DNA of 64,000 nt from Agrobacterium vitis (GCF_013426735.1 NZ_AP023272.1:2400501-2464500), one strand, 5' to 3'; numbered from the stretch's first letter, positions 53,401-62,249 are shown. The notes: a model not told the origin generated them from the letters alone. Numbers and translations: made by a program.

Positions 53401-53907
53401 TCAAGAAGCCGACCGGCGGCGCCAGCTATAACCGCCAACCTCAGCAGCTGGCCGGGCAGTTGGCTGATAATGATTGGCAATCCCCGGCAGACGCCCCTCT
53501 TCCAGCCGTTTCAGCGCCACCGTATTGGTAACAGCAAAGCTGTTAAAGCCGGTGCGCAGCATCAGCGGCACCTGATCGATCAGCACGTCGCCCACCGCCC
53601 GCAATTCGCCCTGATAACCAAGCCGGTCGCGCAACAGCGAAGCATGGCTAAAGCCACGCCCGTCGTTATAGGCCGGGAATTTCACGGCAATGATGGCGAT
53701 ACGGTCGAGATAGGGTTTCAGCTTCGTCACGTCATCGGCTGGCGCGATTACCACGCCGAGATCGACGGCATTGCTGTCTTCAGCCGCAGCGATAAAGGCG
53801 TCCAGCGGCAGAAGCGCTTTCTGGCCCTCAGCCACCTTCAGCTCTTCGGTTTCCTCCAGCCAGATGTCCTGCGCGGTAAAACCGGTTTCGGTCCAGATAC
53901 GGGTCAT
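53401..53907 (-). CDS. DUF934 family protein, sulfite-reductase associated
   Basis: 168 aa, soluble. Conserved DUF934 segments: FPAYNDGRGFSHASLLRDRLGY and GELRAVGDVLIDQVPLMLRTGF (pieces RAVGDVLIDQV and MLRTGFNSF). The family almost always sits directly after the sulfite-reductase hemoprotein gene (here 11 nt gap). Its biochemical role is not established; an accessory role in sulfite reduction is inferred. Confidence 0.88.
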   Translation of the reverse strand: MTRIWTETGFTAQDIWLEETEELKVAEGQKALLPLDAFIAAAEDSNAVDLGVVIAPADDVTKLKPYLDRIAIIAVKFPAYNDGRGFSHASLLRDRLGYQGELRAVGDVLIDQVPLMLRTGFNSFAVTNTVALKRLEEGRLPGIANHYQPTARPAAEVGGYSWRRRSAS

Positions 53908-53918
53908 GATCGCGCTCC

Positions 53919-55592
53919 TCAGGCGGCTTCGGCGGATGCGCCGCCATACAGGGCTTCCTTGAAGGGCTTTGGCCCGACACGGCGATAAGCCTCAAGGAAG
54001 GTCTCCTTCGGATCAAGGCGTAGTGCCAGATAGGTATCGACCACCGTCTCCACCGCATCCGTCACCTTTTCCGGCTCGAAACCGCGACCGATGATTTCGC
54101 CGATGGACGAGTTTTCATCACCCGATCCGCCCAGCGTGATCTGGTAAAGCTCCGCACCCTTCTTTTCCACACCCAGCAGACCGATATGCCCAACATGGTG
54201 ATGGCCGCAGGCATTGATACAGCCAGAAATCTTGATTTTCAGCTCACCGATTTCCGCCTGGCGCGCCTGGGAGCCGAAGCGCGAGGAAATTGCCTGCGCC
54301 ACCGGAATGGCGCGGGCATTGGCCAGCGCGCAATAGTCCAGCCCGGGACAGGCAATAATGTCGGTGATCAGGCCCGCATTGGCGGTGCCAAGATTAGCAC
54401 CGGACAGTGCCTGATAGAGCGCTGGCAGATCGGCCATCGCCACATGCGGCAGGATCAGGTTCTGTTCATGGCTGACGCGGATTTCGTCAAAGCCGTAGCG
54501 TTCGGCCAGATCCGCCACCAGATCCATCTGGGCATCGCTGGCATCGCCGGGAATGCCGCCGATCGGCTTCAGCGAAATCGTCACCATGCCGTAATCGGGA
54601 TGCTTATGCGGCTGCACATTCTGCCCAAGCCAGGTAGCAAAGCCGTCATCGGCCTTTTTGGCTTTGGCCAGAACTTCCCAGCCTTCCGGGCGCTCAACCA
54701 GTTCAGGCAGGGCGAAATAGCTCTCGATGGCGCGAATATCGGCATCGGGCAGCTTCAGAACACTGTCCTTCAGGTTTGCGAATTCCGCATCGATCTGGCG
54801 GGTCAGTTCTTCCGTGCCGGTTTCATGCACGAGGATCTTGATCCGCGCCTTGTATTTGTTGTCGCGGCGACCATGCAGATTATAAACCCGCACAATGGCG
54901 GTGATATAGGACAGCATGTCTTCTTCGGGCAGGAAATCTTTGATCTTCTTGGCAATCATCGGCGTTCTGCCCTGACCGCCGCCGACATAGACGGCAAAGC
55001 CAAGATTTCCGCTCGCGTCCTTCTTCACATGCAAGCCGATATCATGCACCTGGATGGCGGCGCGGTCGCGCTCAGCCCCGGTCACGGCAATCTTGAACTT
55101 GCGCGGCAGGAAGGAAAACTCCGGGTGGACCGAAGACCATTGCCGCAGGATTTCAGCGTAGGGGCGTGGATCGGCAACCTCATCCTGCGCTGCACCGGCA
55201 AAATGGTCGGCGGTGACATTGCGGATACAGTTGCCGGAGGTCTGGATCGCGTGCATCTCGACGCTGGCCAGCTCTTGCAGAATATCCGGCGTATCCGACA
55301 GCTTCGGCCAGTTATACTGGATGTTCTGGCGTGTTGTGAAATGACCATAGCCGCGGTCATATTTGCGCGCCACATGGGCCAGCATCCGCATCTGCTTGGC
55401 GTTCAACGTGCCATAGGGAATGGCGACGCGCAGCATATAGGCATGCAGTTGCAGGTAAACGCCGTTCATCAACCGAAGCGGCTTGAACGCATCTTCCGCC
55501 AACTCGCCGGACAAGCGGCGACTTACCTGATCGCGAAACTGGTCCACGCGGGCCGCAACAAAGGCATGGTCAAATTCATCGTAACGATACAT
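53919..55592 (-). CDS. cysI: Sulfite (nitrite/sulfite) reductase hemoprotein
   Basis: 557-aa siroheme/4Fe4S enzyme reducing sulfite to sulfide. The two ferredoxin-like half-domains are visible, and the cluster/siroheme ligands are CPGLDYCALANAR and KISGCINACGHHH (Cys-x5-Cys and Cys-x3-Cys). Positive residues for the anion are present in the first half (YGHFTTRQNIQ). With siroheme synthase upstream and DUF934 downstream, sulfite rather than nitrite is the likely substrate. GAGGAAAG precedes ATG 55592. A RIME-like repeat separates it from DUF2849. Confidence 0.95.
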   Translation of the reverse strand: MYRYDEFDHAFVAARVDQFRDQVSRRLSGELAEDAFKPLRLMNGVYLQLHAYMLRVAIPYGTLNAKQMRMLAHVARKYDRGYGHFTTRQNIQYNWPKLSDTPDILQELASVEMHAIQTSGNCIRNVTADHFAGAAQDEVADPRPYAEILRQWSSVHPEFSFLPRKFKIAVTGAERDRAAIQVHDIGLHVKKDASGNLGFAVYVGGGQGRTPMIAKKIKDFLPEEDMLSYITAIVRVYNLHGRRDNKYKARIKILVHETGTEELTRQIDAEFANLKDSVLKLPDADIRAIESYFALPELVERPEGWEVLAKAKKADDGFATWLGQNVQPHKHPDYGMVTISLKPIGGIPGDASDAQMDLVADLAERYGFDEIRVSHEQNLILPHVAMADLPALYQALSGANLGTANAGLITDIIACPGLDYCALANARAIPVAQAISSRFGSQARQAEIGELKIKISGCINACGHHHVGHIGLLGVEKKGAELYQITLGGSGDENSSIGEIIGRGFEPEKVTDAVETVVDTYLALRLDPKETFLEAYRRVGPKPFKEALYGGASAEAA

Positions 55593-55607
55593 GTCTTTCC
55601 TCAGGCT

Positions 55608-55712
55608 CTAGAGTCGGTCAGGTTCAGATTGAACCAAACAGACTCTAGATCTTTTTTGTTTTCGTTTATCTTTCGGGAAAACCGGGTCCCACTTTTCCCT
55701 GATAAACTTTAG
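55608..55712. repeat. RIME-like intergenic repeat, copy D, inside the sulfite-reductase operon
   Basis: About 105 bp: CTAGAGTCGGTCAGGTTC / GAACCAAACAGACTCTAG, TTGTTTTCGTTTATC, GGGAAAACCGGGTCCCAC, TTTTCCCTGATAAACTTTAG. It fills nearly the whole gap between DUF2849 and cysI and supplies the DUF2849 stop codon (TAA, minus strand 55709-55711). Confidence 0.92.
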
Positions 55713-56023
55713 ACGGCGACAAAATCAGGATCGGCATGCCCATGCCCATCCGCATAGGGAATGGTCGGACCTGCGGCGCGAATACGCTCACGCAGGCGCA
55801 GCGGCCAGAGCTTTCCATCCCGCTCTTCCACATCGACCACAGCGACGTCAACAACGAGATTATTGGTAAAGTCCCGTTTGCCGCTGGCTTCCAGCGCCGC
55901 GACAGCCTCTGCATGACGGGCAACCAGCGACGATTGCAGGTCTTCCACCCATTGGCCGGAGGCATCGAGCCAGACAGCGATGCCATCGCTCAAGCGGTTG
56001 GCGGTCAAGACTTTTTCTGCCAT
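55709..56023 (-). CDS. DUF2849 domain-containing protein
   Basis: 104 aa. Small soluble protein characteristic of alphaproteobacterial siroheme/sulfite-reductase operons: KVLTANRLSDGIAVWLD and WVEDLQSSLVARH are typical, and VEERDGKLWPLRLRERIRAAGPT gives the C-terminal half. Function unknown. ATG 56023 has GAGGG upstream and overlaps the end of cysG within a few nt. The last codon and stop adjoin the repeat. Confidence 0.85.
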   Translation of the reverse strand: MAEKVLTANRLSDGIAVWLDASGQWVEDLQSSLVARHAEAVAALEASGKRDFTNNLVVDVAVVDVEERDGKLWPLRLRERIRAAGPTIPYADGHGHADPDFVAV

Positions 56024-56025
56024 TG

Positions 56026-57483
56026 TCAAACCCTCGTCATCTGCTGTTGATCGACATTTGCCAGGGCAAGGCGCGCCTGCGCCAGCGGCATCGACCGCTC
56101 GAAATTCGCACCCGCCACCGCATCGCCGATAATGACCATAACCGGCCCAGTCAATTCCGTCATGCCTTCCAGACCCGGCAATTCCCTCAGTGTACCATGC
56201 AGCAGCCTGCGGTCACCGCGCCCGGCATTTTCCACCACGGCAACCGTCGTGTCCTGCGCCAGACCACCGGCAATCAGCCGTTCAGCCACGGATGCAGCCA
56301 CCGTGCGGCCCATATAGACGGCCACGGTTGCACCTGATAGCGCCAACCGCGCCCAATCGGGCAAAACATCGCCAGTCAGGTCATGGCCGGTGGTAAAGAC
56401 CAGCGAAGAGGATACGCCGCGCAAGGTCAAGGGCAATTCAAAATCGGCAGCCGCTGCCAGCGCAGAGGTAACACCGGGCACGATCTCATAGGCGATACCG
56501 GCATCGCGCAACGCCGCCATTTCCTCACCTGCCCGACCGAAGATCAAGGGATCACCGGATTTCAGCCGCACGACACGTTTTCCAGCTTGGCCAAGCGAAA
56601 CGAGGAGATCATTGATCTCACTCTGTGACTTGGAATGACAGCCCTTGCGCTTGCCGACGGGAATGCGGTCCGCATCACGCCTTCCCATATCGACAACGGC
56701 TTGTGGCACCAGCGCATCATAAACAATGGCGTCGGCTTCCATCATCAGCCGATGGGCGCGAAGGGTCAACAGGTCCTCCGCCCCCGGCCCTGCCCCGACC
56801 AGAAAGATCCGACCTTCCGGCACGGTATTGGCCGCCGTCTTTAACAATTTTGTCGCGCGGCGACGTGCAGCCTTCACATCGCCACCTTCCATGGCATCAG
56901 CCACGTCGCCTTGAAAGAAAGAACGCCAGAACAAACGGCGTGCAACGCCGCGTGGCACCAATCTGTCAACGGCATGACGGTAGCTGTTGGCCAACCGACC
57001 CAACTTGCCGAGCGATCTCGGCAATTGCCGGTCGATCCCGGCACGGATCATCTGCGCCAGCACCGGCCCCACGCCTTCCGTGCCAATTGCCACCGCAATC
57101 GGCGCACGATTAACAAGAGCAGGTGTATAGAAATCACAATAGTCAGGCTGATCGACGGCATTGGCAGGAATTTTTTGCAGCCTTGCCGCTTCAACAATCA
57201 TCCGATCCGCCGCGCCATCACCGGTCGCGGCAAAAACCATTTTCATCCCCGCCAGCAGATCAGGAGAAAACGGCGATGGATCGATTTCGATGGCTTTACG
57301 CTTCAGAAAGGCTGCATATGCAGGGGCTGGATCCCGAGTGAAGGCAATGATGGTCGCAGAGGTGTTGGCGATCAGTCTAGCCTTGGCAAACGCCTCGTCG
57401 CCATCGCCGAACACAGCCAATTTCGCGCCGGAAACGCGAAAAAATGCCGGAAAAACCGCCAGCTTGTCAGACTCGATGCTCAA
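56026..57483 (-). CDS. cysG: Siroheme synthase (uroporphyrinogen-III methyltransferase / precorrin-2 dehydrogenase-ferrochelatase)
   Basis: Trifunctional enzyme making siroheme for sulfite reductase. About 485 aa: N-terminal dehydrogenase/ferrochelatase (FPAFFRVSGAKLAVFGDGDEA in parts; GTEGVGPVLAQMIRAGID), a dimerisation region, then the SAM methyltransferase domain (VGAGPGAEDLLTLRAHRLM, KSGDPLIFGRAGEE, VPGVTSA). I prefer the TTG at 57483 (MSIESDKLAVFPAFF), with AAGGA eight nt upstream, because the family starts just before FPAFF; the frame is open to 57543. It leads the operon. Confidence 0.94.
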   Translation of the reverse strand: MSIESDKLAVFPAFFRVSGAKLAVFGDGDEAFAKARLIANTSATIIAFTRDPAPAYAAFLKRKAIEIDPSPFSPDLLAGMKMVFAATGDGAADRMIVEAARLQKIPANAVDQPDYCDFYTPALVNRAPIAVAIGTEGVGPVLAQMIRAGIDRQLPRSLGKLGRLANSYRHAVDRLVPRGVARRLFWRSFFQGDVADAMEGGDVKAARRRATKLLKTAANTVPEGRIFLVGAGPGAEDLLTLRAHRLMMEADAIVYDALVPQAVVDMGRRDADRIPVGKRKGCHSKSQSEINDLLVSLGQAGKRVVRLKSGDPLIFGRAGEEMAALRDAGIAYEIVPGVTSALAAAADFELPLTLRGVSSSLVFTTGHDLTGDVLPDWARLALSGATVAVYMGRTVAASVAERLIAGGLAQDTTVAVVENAGRGDRRLLHGTLRELPGLEGMTELTGPVMVIIGDAVAGANFERSMPLAQARLALANVDQQQMTRV

Positions 57484-57757
57484 AGACCCATTCCTTGTTA
57501 TCTCGCCATTATCCGGGAAAACAACGCTCCTATGAAGAAACACGAATCTGCCTTCCCGACAGCATCGATATTTCTATCCTAACGCATTTGAAGATAAGAG
57601 CAAAACCAACCCGTCCCGGCAATTTTCAATCAATACGCAGAGGAAGGCTTTCCCTTGGCCCTTGCTTGCCGCTAAATGCGCTGCGAGTTTGTCCGGCAAA
57701 AGTGTCCACCGATTTTGCCGAAACGACAAAGACGAATTTCAAGGAGCGCCGCCCATC

Positions 57758-58345
57758 ATGACCGATCAAAATCTCACCGCCAGATTGCTTGACGTGATCG
57801 AGCAGGACATCATCCCGCTGACGGAAAAAGGCGTGGCCGACGGCAACAAGATTTTCGGCGCGGCAATCTTGCGCAAATCGGACCTGTCGCTGGTGCTGGC
57901 GGAAACCAATAACGAGCTGGAAAATCCGCTCTGGCACGGCGAAGTTCATACACTGAAGCGCTTTTACGAACTGGGCGAGCGCCCACCGACATCAGAGCTG
58001 ATTTTTCTCTCCACCCACGAACCCTGCACCATGTGCATGTCGGCAATCACCTGGGCCGGTTTCGACAATTTCTATTATTTCTTCAGCCATGAAGATAGCC
58101 GCGATGCCTTCGCCATTCCTCATGACCTGAAAATTCTGAAGGAAGTGTTCGGACTTGAGCCCGGCGGCTATCGCAAACAGAATGCCTTCTGGCACAGTTT
58201 CGCTATCAACGACATGATTGAAGTGGAAGACGATGCCATTCGTGGTGAACTGCTGACCCAGGCCCAGAAGATCCGTGGCCTCTATGGCAATCTGTCCGGC
58301 CAGTATCAATCGGCCAAAAGCGGCAACGACATTCCGCTAAACTGA
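57758..58345 (+). CDS. Nucleoside/cytidine-type deaminase family protein
   Basis: 195 aa zinc-dependent deaminase fold. Metal site: WHGEVHTL (HxE with Gly between) and EPCTMCMSAITW (PCxxC). The C-terminal 60 residues (YRKQNAFWHSFAIND onward) are a family extension I cannot assign. Substrate unknown; guanine, cytosine or tRNA-type deamination are all possible for this fold. ATG 57758 has AAGGAG 11 nt upstream; 57662 is an extended frame. Divergent from cysG, and mazG follows after 23 nt. Confidence 0.85.
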   Translation: MTDQNLTARLLDVIEQDIIPLTEKGVADGNKIFGAAILRKSDLSLVLAETNNELENPLWHGEVHTLKRFYELGERPPTSELIFLSTHEPCTMCMSAITWAGFDNFYYFFSHEDSRDAFAIPHDLKILKEVFGLEPGGYRKQNAFWHSFAINDMIEVEDDAIRGELLTQAQKIRGLYGNLSGQYQSAKSGNDIPLN

Positions 58346-58368
58346 TCTTTCTTGAATAAGGAAAAACT

Positions 58369-59211
58369 ATGCAGCCTTCAAAGGATATCGCCCGGCTGAT
58401 CGAAATCATGGCGGCGCTTCGCGATCCGCAAACCGGCTGCCCCTGGGACATTGTCCAGACCTTCGAGACGATCAAGCCTTATACGCTGGAAGAAGCCTAT
58501 GAAGTGGCCGACGCCATTGAGCGCAACGACCCGGACGATCTCTGCGAAGAATTGGGCGATCTTCTGCTGCAAGTGGTGTTTCATGCGCGGATTGCCGAGG
58601 AGGCCGGACTGTTTTCCTTCGGCGACGTGGTCGAGGCTGTGACCTCCAAGATGATCCGCCGTCATCCGCATGTGTTTGCCCGCTCAGAGGCCGATACGCC
58701 TGACGCCGTCAAGCTGCAATGGGATGCGATTAAAAAACAGGAAAAGCAGGAAAGAGCCGAACGCCGCGCAGCGCGTGGTGTGGCCGAGATGTTTAAAGAC
58801 GGTCATCTCGGCTCAGTGCAGCGAACATTTCCGGCCCTGACGGAGGCCGTCAAGCTTCAGGAACAGGCTGCAAAGGTCGGGTTCGATTGGGCTGAGGCCG
58901 AACCCATTCTCGACAAGATCGAGGAAGAGATCGCTGAACTGCGTGAAGCGCTCCAAGCCGGGCAGCCAGACAAGATAAAGGACGAGTTGGGAGATCTGAT
59001 TTTCGCTCTGGTCAATATTGGCCGACACACCGGCAGCGATCCCGAGCAAGCCCTGCGGGGAACGAATGTGAAATTCAGACGGCGTTTCGGCCATATCGAA
59101 CAATCCTTGGCCGCCGAAAAATCATCGCTGGAAGATGCCAGCCTTGAGCGGATGGAGGAGCTTTGGCAGGCTGCAAAGCAGCTGGAACGCGGCGGCAAAA
59201 CTGATGGCTAG
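58369..59211 (+). CDS. mazG: Nucleoside triphosphate pyrophosphohydrolase MazG
   Basis: Hydrolyses non-canonical or excess NTPs to NMP and pyrophosphate. 280 aa with the MazG motif repeated: LRDPQTGCPWDIVQTFETI with EEAYEVADAIE and EELGDLLLQVVFH in the first half, EIAELREAL and DELGDLIFALVNIGRH in the second. Both EExxE/ExxD metal sites look intact. Probably co-transcribed with the deaminase gene. Confidence 0.95.
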   Translation: MQPSKDIARLIEIMAALRDPQTGCPWDIVQTFETIKPYTLEEAYEVADAIERNDPDDLCEELGDLLLQVVFHARIAEEAGLFSFGDVVEAVTSKMIRRHPHVFARSEADTPDAVKLQWDAIKKQEKQERAERRAARGVAEMFKDGHLGSVQRTFPALTEAVKLQEQAAKVGFDWAEAEPILDKIEEEIAELREALQAGQPDKIKDELGDLIFALVNIGRHTGSDPEQALRGTNVKFRRRFGHIEQSLAAEKSSLEDASLERMEELWQAAKQLERGGKTDG

Positions 59212-59277
59212 CCAAATTCCAATCGCGGACATCAAGCCACGATTTTGATTTTAAATACTTTTTGGATTTTCTCAAAA

Positions 59278-59307
59278 GCGCAATCGTATCGGTGGATGCG
59301 ATTGCGC
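59278..59307. repeat. Inverted repeat downstream of mazG
   Basis: GCGCAATCG (59278-59286) and CGATTGCGC (59299-59307) are a perfect 9-bp pair with a 12-nt loop, in an otherwise AT-rich gap. There is no T tract on the plus strand; the minus strand reads TTTTGAG after it. It could be a weak terminator or an operator for the next gene. Confidence 0.5.
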
Positions 59308-59421
59308 ACGTGATCGCAGAACTCCACTCTCGCACAAGTTATCAGTTATAATTATTTTTAATAAATATTATATCGACAACGCTTGCCTTTGAGCTGGCCA
59401 GTCGCTTGTGGAGCTCGCATC

Positions 59422-60492
59422 ATGAACGTACATGTCAAGACCAGGCCGCCCGGACAATCACCGCAGCCCGAAGACATTGCCCACTTCATGCAGATTCTAT
59501 CCTGTATCCCGGATGCGCAGACGGCATGTTGGATGGGAACGGAGTTCCTTTCTCAACTGGCGCCGCAGGACCTCCGTGAGGCAACGGTGGCGTTGTCGCA
59601 TGTCCATCCCTTCTTCTTGCCCGATATCGACAACGATGGAGCAGAAAACCTCAAACTCTGCCTTGGTCGGTTTGCCGAGACGGTCCTTCAGGCGCGATTG
59701 ACCGCTCATCGAGCGAATAATCTCAACCTGCTTGTGGCTGGCACGCCGGGATCGGCAGACAGTGTCGGACATGCTCTTCGCAGGCCGCTCGGGTTGCGCT
59801 CAGCCAATCTCGTCACCATGGCATATTCGGATTATTCCGCCTCCCTGTTTGGAGCCAATCTCAGCTCAAAAGAGCTGGACGAACTGGCCTTACAGCGCAA
59901 TGGGCTGGACAGTGTCGGGTATGTGGCAGAGCATCCGGTGCTTTGCACACCCTATGTTGCCCGACAAATGGCGCTCTATGGGATCAGCCCGATTGTTACC
60001 ACCCGCAATTTTTTCGTTTCCCTGATCTGCACAGATGACGCCCTGATGCAAGCAAGAGGCCTGCAAAACAGCATGGGTGAACGCTTTTTTGAGGATGGTC
60101 TACCCGCCTGCTACCAGGATCTACCCCTGGAAAAACGCCTGGATCTGTTGGTAGACGCACAAGCCGTCTGGTACGCGCAATTTGTCGCCAGTTGGCAGAA
60201 ATGCGAGGCGAGTGGACAGGTGAAGCCGCTCTGGATTTCCTATGAAAAGGATATTCTCGGAGATGTGCACTCTCTGGCCGGGAAAATTGCCGATTTCATC
60301 GGTAATCATCAGGCTGACGCGACGGTCATTGCCCAGGCACTGACCGATGAGAAAGCTGCCAACACCACAATGGCTGATAAAAGCCTGGCATATCGGGCAA
60401 AGATCATACCGACAGCAATCCGAGCGCGCGCCATGACGATTTTTGAACGTTATGCGGGGGACGCTGATCTGAAAAACCTGATTGGAGAATAG
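59422..60492 (+). CDS. Sulfotransferase-like P-loop protein of unknown function
   Basis: 356 aa, not a close match to any named protein I know. Residues 105-118 (VAGTPGSADSVGHAL) sit where sulfotransferases have the 5' PAPS loop; EHPVLC (170-175), VTTRNFFVSLI (192-202, Arg195 and Ser200 as in the 3'-phosphate motif RxxxxxxS), WISYEKD (271-277) and IADFIG (289-294) follow in the right order and spacing for the family. The loop lacks the usual SGT. No signal peptide or membrane segment. The upstream DNA is AT-rich with an inverted repeat. Single gene between mazG and hflX. Confidence 0.6.
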   Translation: MNVHVKTRPPGQSPQPEDIAHFMQILSCIPDAQTACWMGTEFLSQLAPQDLREATVALSHVHPFFLPDIDNDGAENLKLCLGRFAETVLQARLTAHRANNLNLLVAGTPGSADSVGHALRRPLGLRSANLVTMAYSDYSASLFGANLSSKELDELALQRNGLDSVGYVAEHPVLCTPYVARQMALYGISPIVTTRNFFVSLICTDDALMQARGLQNSMGERFFEDGLPACYQDLPLEKRLDLLVDAQAVWYAQFVASWQKCEASGQVKPLWISYEKDILGDVHSLAGKIADFIGNHQADATVIAQALTDEKAANTTMADKSLAYRAKIIPTAIRARAMTIFERYAGDADLKNLIGE

Positions 60493-60514
60493 GTCCGCCG
60501 ATCATCCGCGCTGT

Positions 60515-61963
60515 TCAGTCCCAATCCTCGCTGCGAACCGGCTGGATCAGACCAAGCTTGCGCTCCAGCGCGCTGGCTTGTTGCTCTGAAAGCCGTAAAT
60601 CGAGTGAAACCGAGCCATCATCTCGGTCCTCCCGGCTGTCCACCATGGTGTTCTCATAGACCCAGGAGATCAGGGAGAGCTTGTCTGGCGGCAAAATCAC
60701 CGTGGTTTCCGTCACCACACCGGAAAGCCGCTGAGCGATCTCGGCCATCAGGGCGTCAACCCCCTCACCCGTAACTGCCGAAACAGCCATCACGTTTTGC
60801 CGGCCAGTTGCCTTTTCCGCGATAGCCTGATGCGCTTCCGGCTCCAGCCTGTCGATCTTATTCCAAACCTCGATAATGCGTTCGTCACGCTCTTTTTCAT
60901 CAATGCCGAGGTCGGAGAGAATCCGCATAACATCACCCGCCTGCGCACCATTGTCCGGGTCGGCCATGTCACGCACATGCAGGATCAAGTCCGCTTCCAG
61001 CACTTCTTCAAGCGTAGCGCGAAAGGCTGCGACCAGATGGGTCGGCAGGTCCGAGATAAAGCCAACCGTATCCGAGAGAATGACGGTGCGGCCCTGTGGC
61101 AATTTCATGCGGCGCAGCGTCGGGTCCAGCGTGGCAAACAGCATATCTTCGGCCAGTACACCTGCCCCGGTAATCCGATTGAACAGTGTCGATTTTCCGG
61201 CATTGGTATAGCCGACAAGGGCAACGATCGGATGCGGCACCTTGCGGCGTTTGGCGCGGTGCAGTTGGCGGGTTCGCACCACCTGCTCCAACTCGCGTTC
61301 CAGCCGCACGATGCGATCCTGCAACATCCGCCGGTCGGCCTCGATCTGGGTTTCGCCGGGACCGCCCATGAAACCCGCACCACCGCGCTGACGCTCCAAG
61401 TGGGTCCAGCTACGGACCAGGCGACCCTTCTGGTAATTCAGATGGGCCAGATCGACCTGCAATGTGCCTTCCTTGGTGGAGGCGCGGCGGCCGAAGATTT
61501 CCAGGATCAGACCCGTGCGGTCGATGACCTTGGCGTTCCATTGCTTTTCCAGATTGCGCTGCTGAACCGGCGTCAATGGATGATCAACAATGACCAGACC
61601 GGCATCATGGCTATCGAGCAGCGCCTTGATTTCCTCGATCTTGCCGCTGCCGATAAGGGTCGCCGGACGCGGCTGGTTGACGGTAACGATCAGGCCTTGC
61701 ACGATTGTCAGATCAATGGCACGGGCAAGGCCCATGGCCTCTTCCAATCGGCTCTCGTGGCTGCGGGTCGTGGTCGGACCAAGCTCAGCCGAGGCCTTTT
61801 CACTGGAACGGGCCTGCTTCAGCACTGGAACAAGAACCACGGCGCGCATGTCGTCGCGGTGCATTTCCTGTTCGGGAATAATGCTATCGGATGTGGTGTC
61901 TCGATTGGCTATAGCCGTTGTCCTGTTGTTAAACGCCAAAAATGGATTGTTCCGCCTGTCCAA
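60515..61963 (-). CDS. hflX: GTPase HflX
   Basis: Ribosome-associated GTPase that splits stalled or heat-damaged 70S ribosomes. About 482 aa: N-terminal HflX domain (about 40-200, VDHPLTPVQQRNLEKQ, GGAGFMGGPGETQIEADRR in pieces) and a G domain with GYTNAGKSTLF (G1), ATLDPT (G2), DTVGFI (G3) and NKID (G4), then a short C-terminal domain. The start is uncertain: TTG 61963 gives the longest form and ATGs at residues 34 and 39 are alternatives. It follows hfq by 43 nt and is probably in its operon. Confidence 0.93.
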   Translation of the reverse strand: MDRRNNPFLAFNNRTTAIANRDTTSDSIIPEQEMHRDDMRAVVLVPVLKQARSSEKASAELGPTTTRSHESRLEEAMGLARAIDLTIVQGLIVTVNQPRPATLIGSGKIEEIKALLDSHDAGLVIVDHPLTPVQQRNLEKQWNAKVIDRTGLILEIFGRRASTKEGTLQVDLAHLNYQKGRLVRSWTHLERQRGGAGFMGGPGETQIEADRRMLQDRIVRLERELEQVVRTRQLHRAKRRKVPHPIVALVGYTNAGKSTLFNRITGAGVLAEDMLFATLDPTLRRMKLPQGRTVILSDTVGFISDLPTHLVAAFRATLEEVLEADLILHVRDMADPDNGAQAGDVMRILSDLGIDEKERDERIIEVWNKIDRLEPEAHQAIAEKATGRQNVMAVSAVTGEGVDALMAEIAQRLSGVVTETTVILPPDKLSLISWVYENTMVDSREDRDDGSVSLDLRLSEQQASALERKLGLIQPVRSEDWD

Positions 61964-62006
61964 CGGAAATCAACCCATTCTGTTCCGGCAGGAAGTCTTG
62001 TCGAAT

Positions 62007-62249
62007 TTATGATGCGGCTTCTTCGCTTTCGAACATCTGCATGGGCTGGCCCGGCATGATGGTCGAAATGGCGTGCTTGTAGACGAGCTGGGAATGCCCA
62101 TCGCGACGCAACAGCACGCAGAAATTATCGAACGAGGTGACGACGCCGGTCAGCTTCACGCCGTTGATCAGAAAAATAGTGAGGGAAATCTTCTGCTTGC
62201 GAACCGTATTGAGAAATAGGTCCTGCAAATTCTGAGAACGTTCCGCCAT
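62007..62249 (-). CDS. hfq: RNA chaperone Hfq
   Basis: 80-aa Sm-like protein that binds small RNAs and mRNAs as a hexamer. The core is typical: [59 protein letters not shown], seen as [30 protein letters not shown] and YKHAIST. The tail ([14 protein letters not shown]) is short, as in alphaproteobacteria. ATG 62249 is the family start; the frame to 62333 is non-conserved. It precedes hflX. Confidence 0.97.

Noticed and set aside
54186..55712. 508-codon plus-strand frame over cysI
   Set aside because: Shadow of the hemoprotein gene; its last codons merely run through repeat copy D.
15436..55712. CRISPR array
   Set aside because: The repeats are single copies many kilobases apart with no regular spacers and no cas genes.
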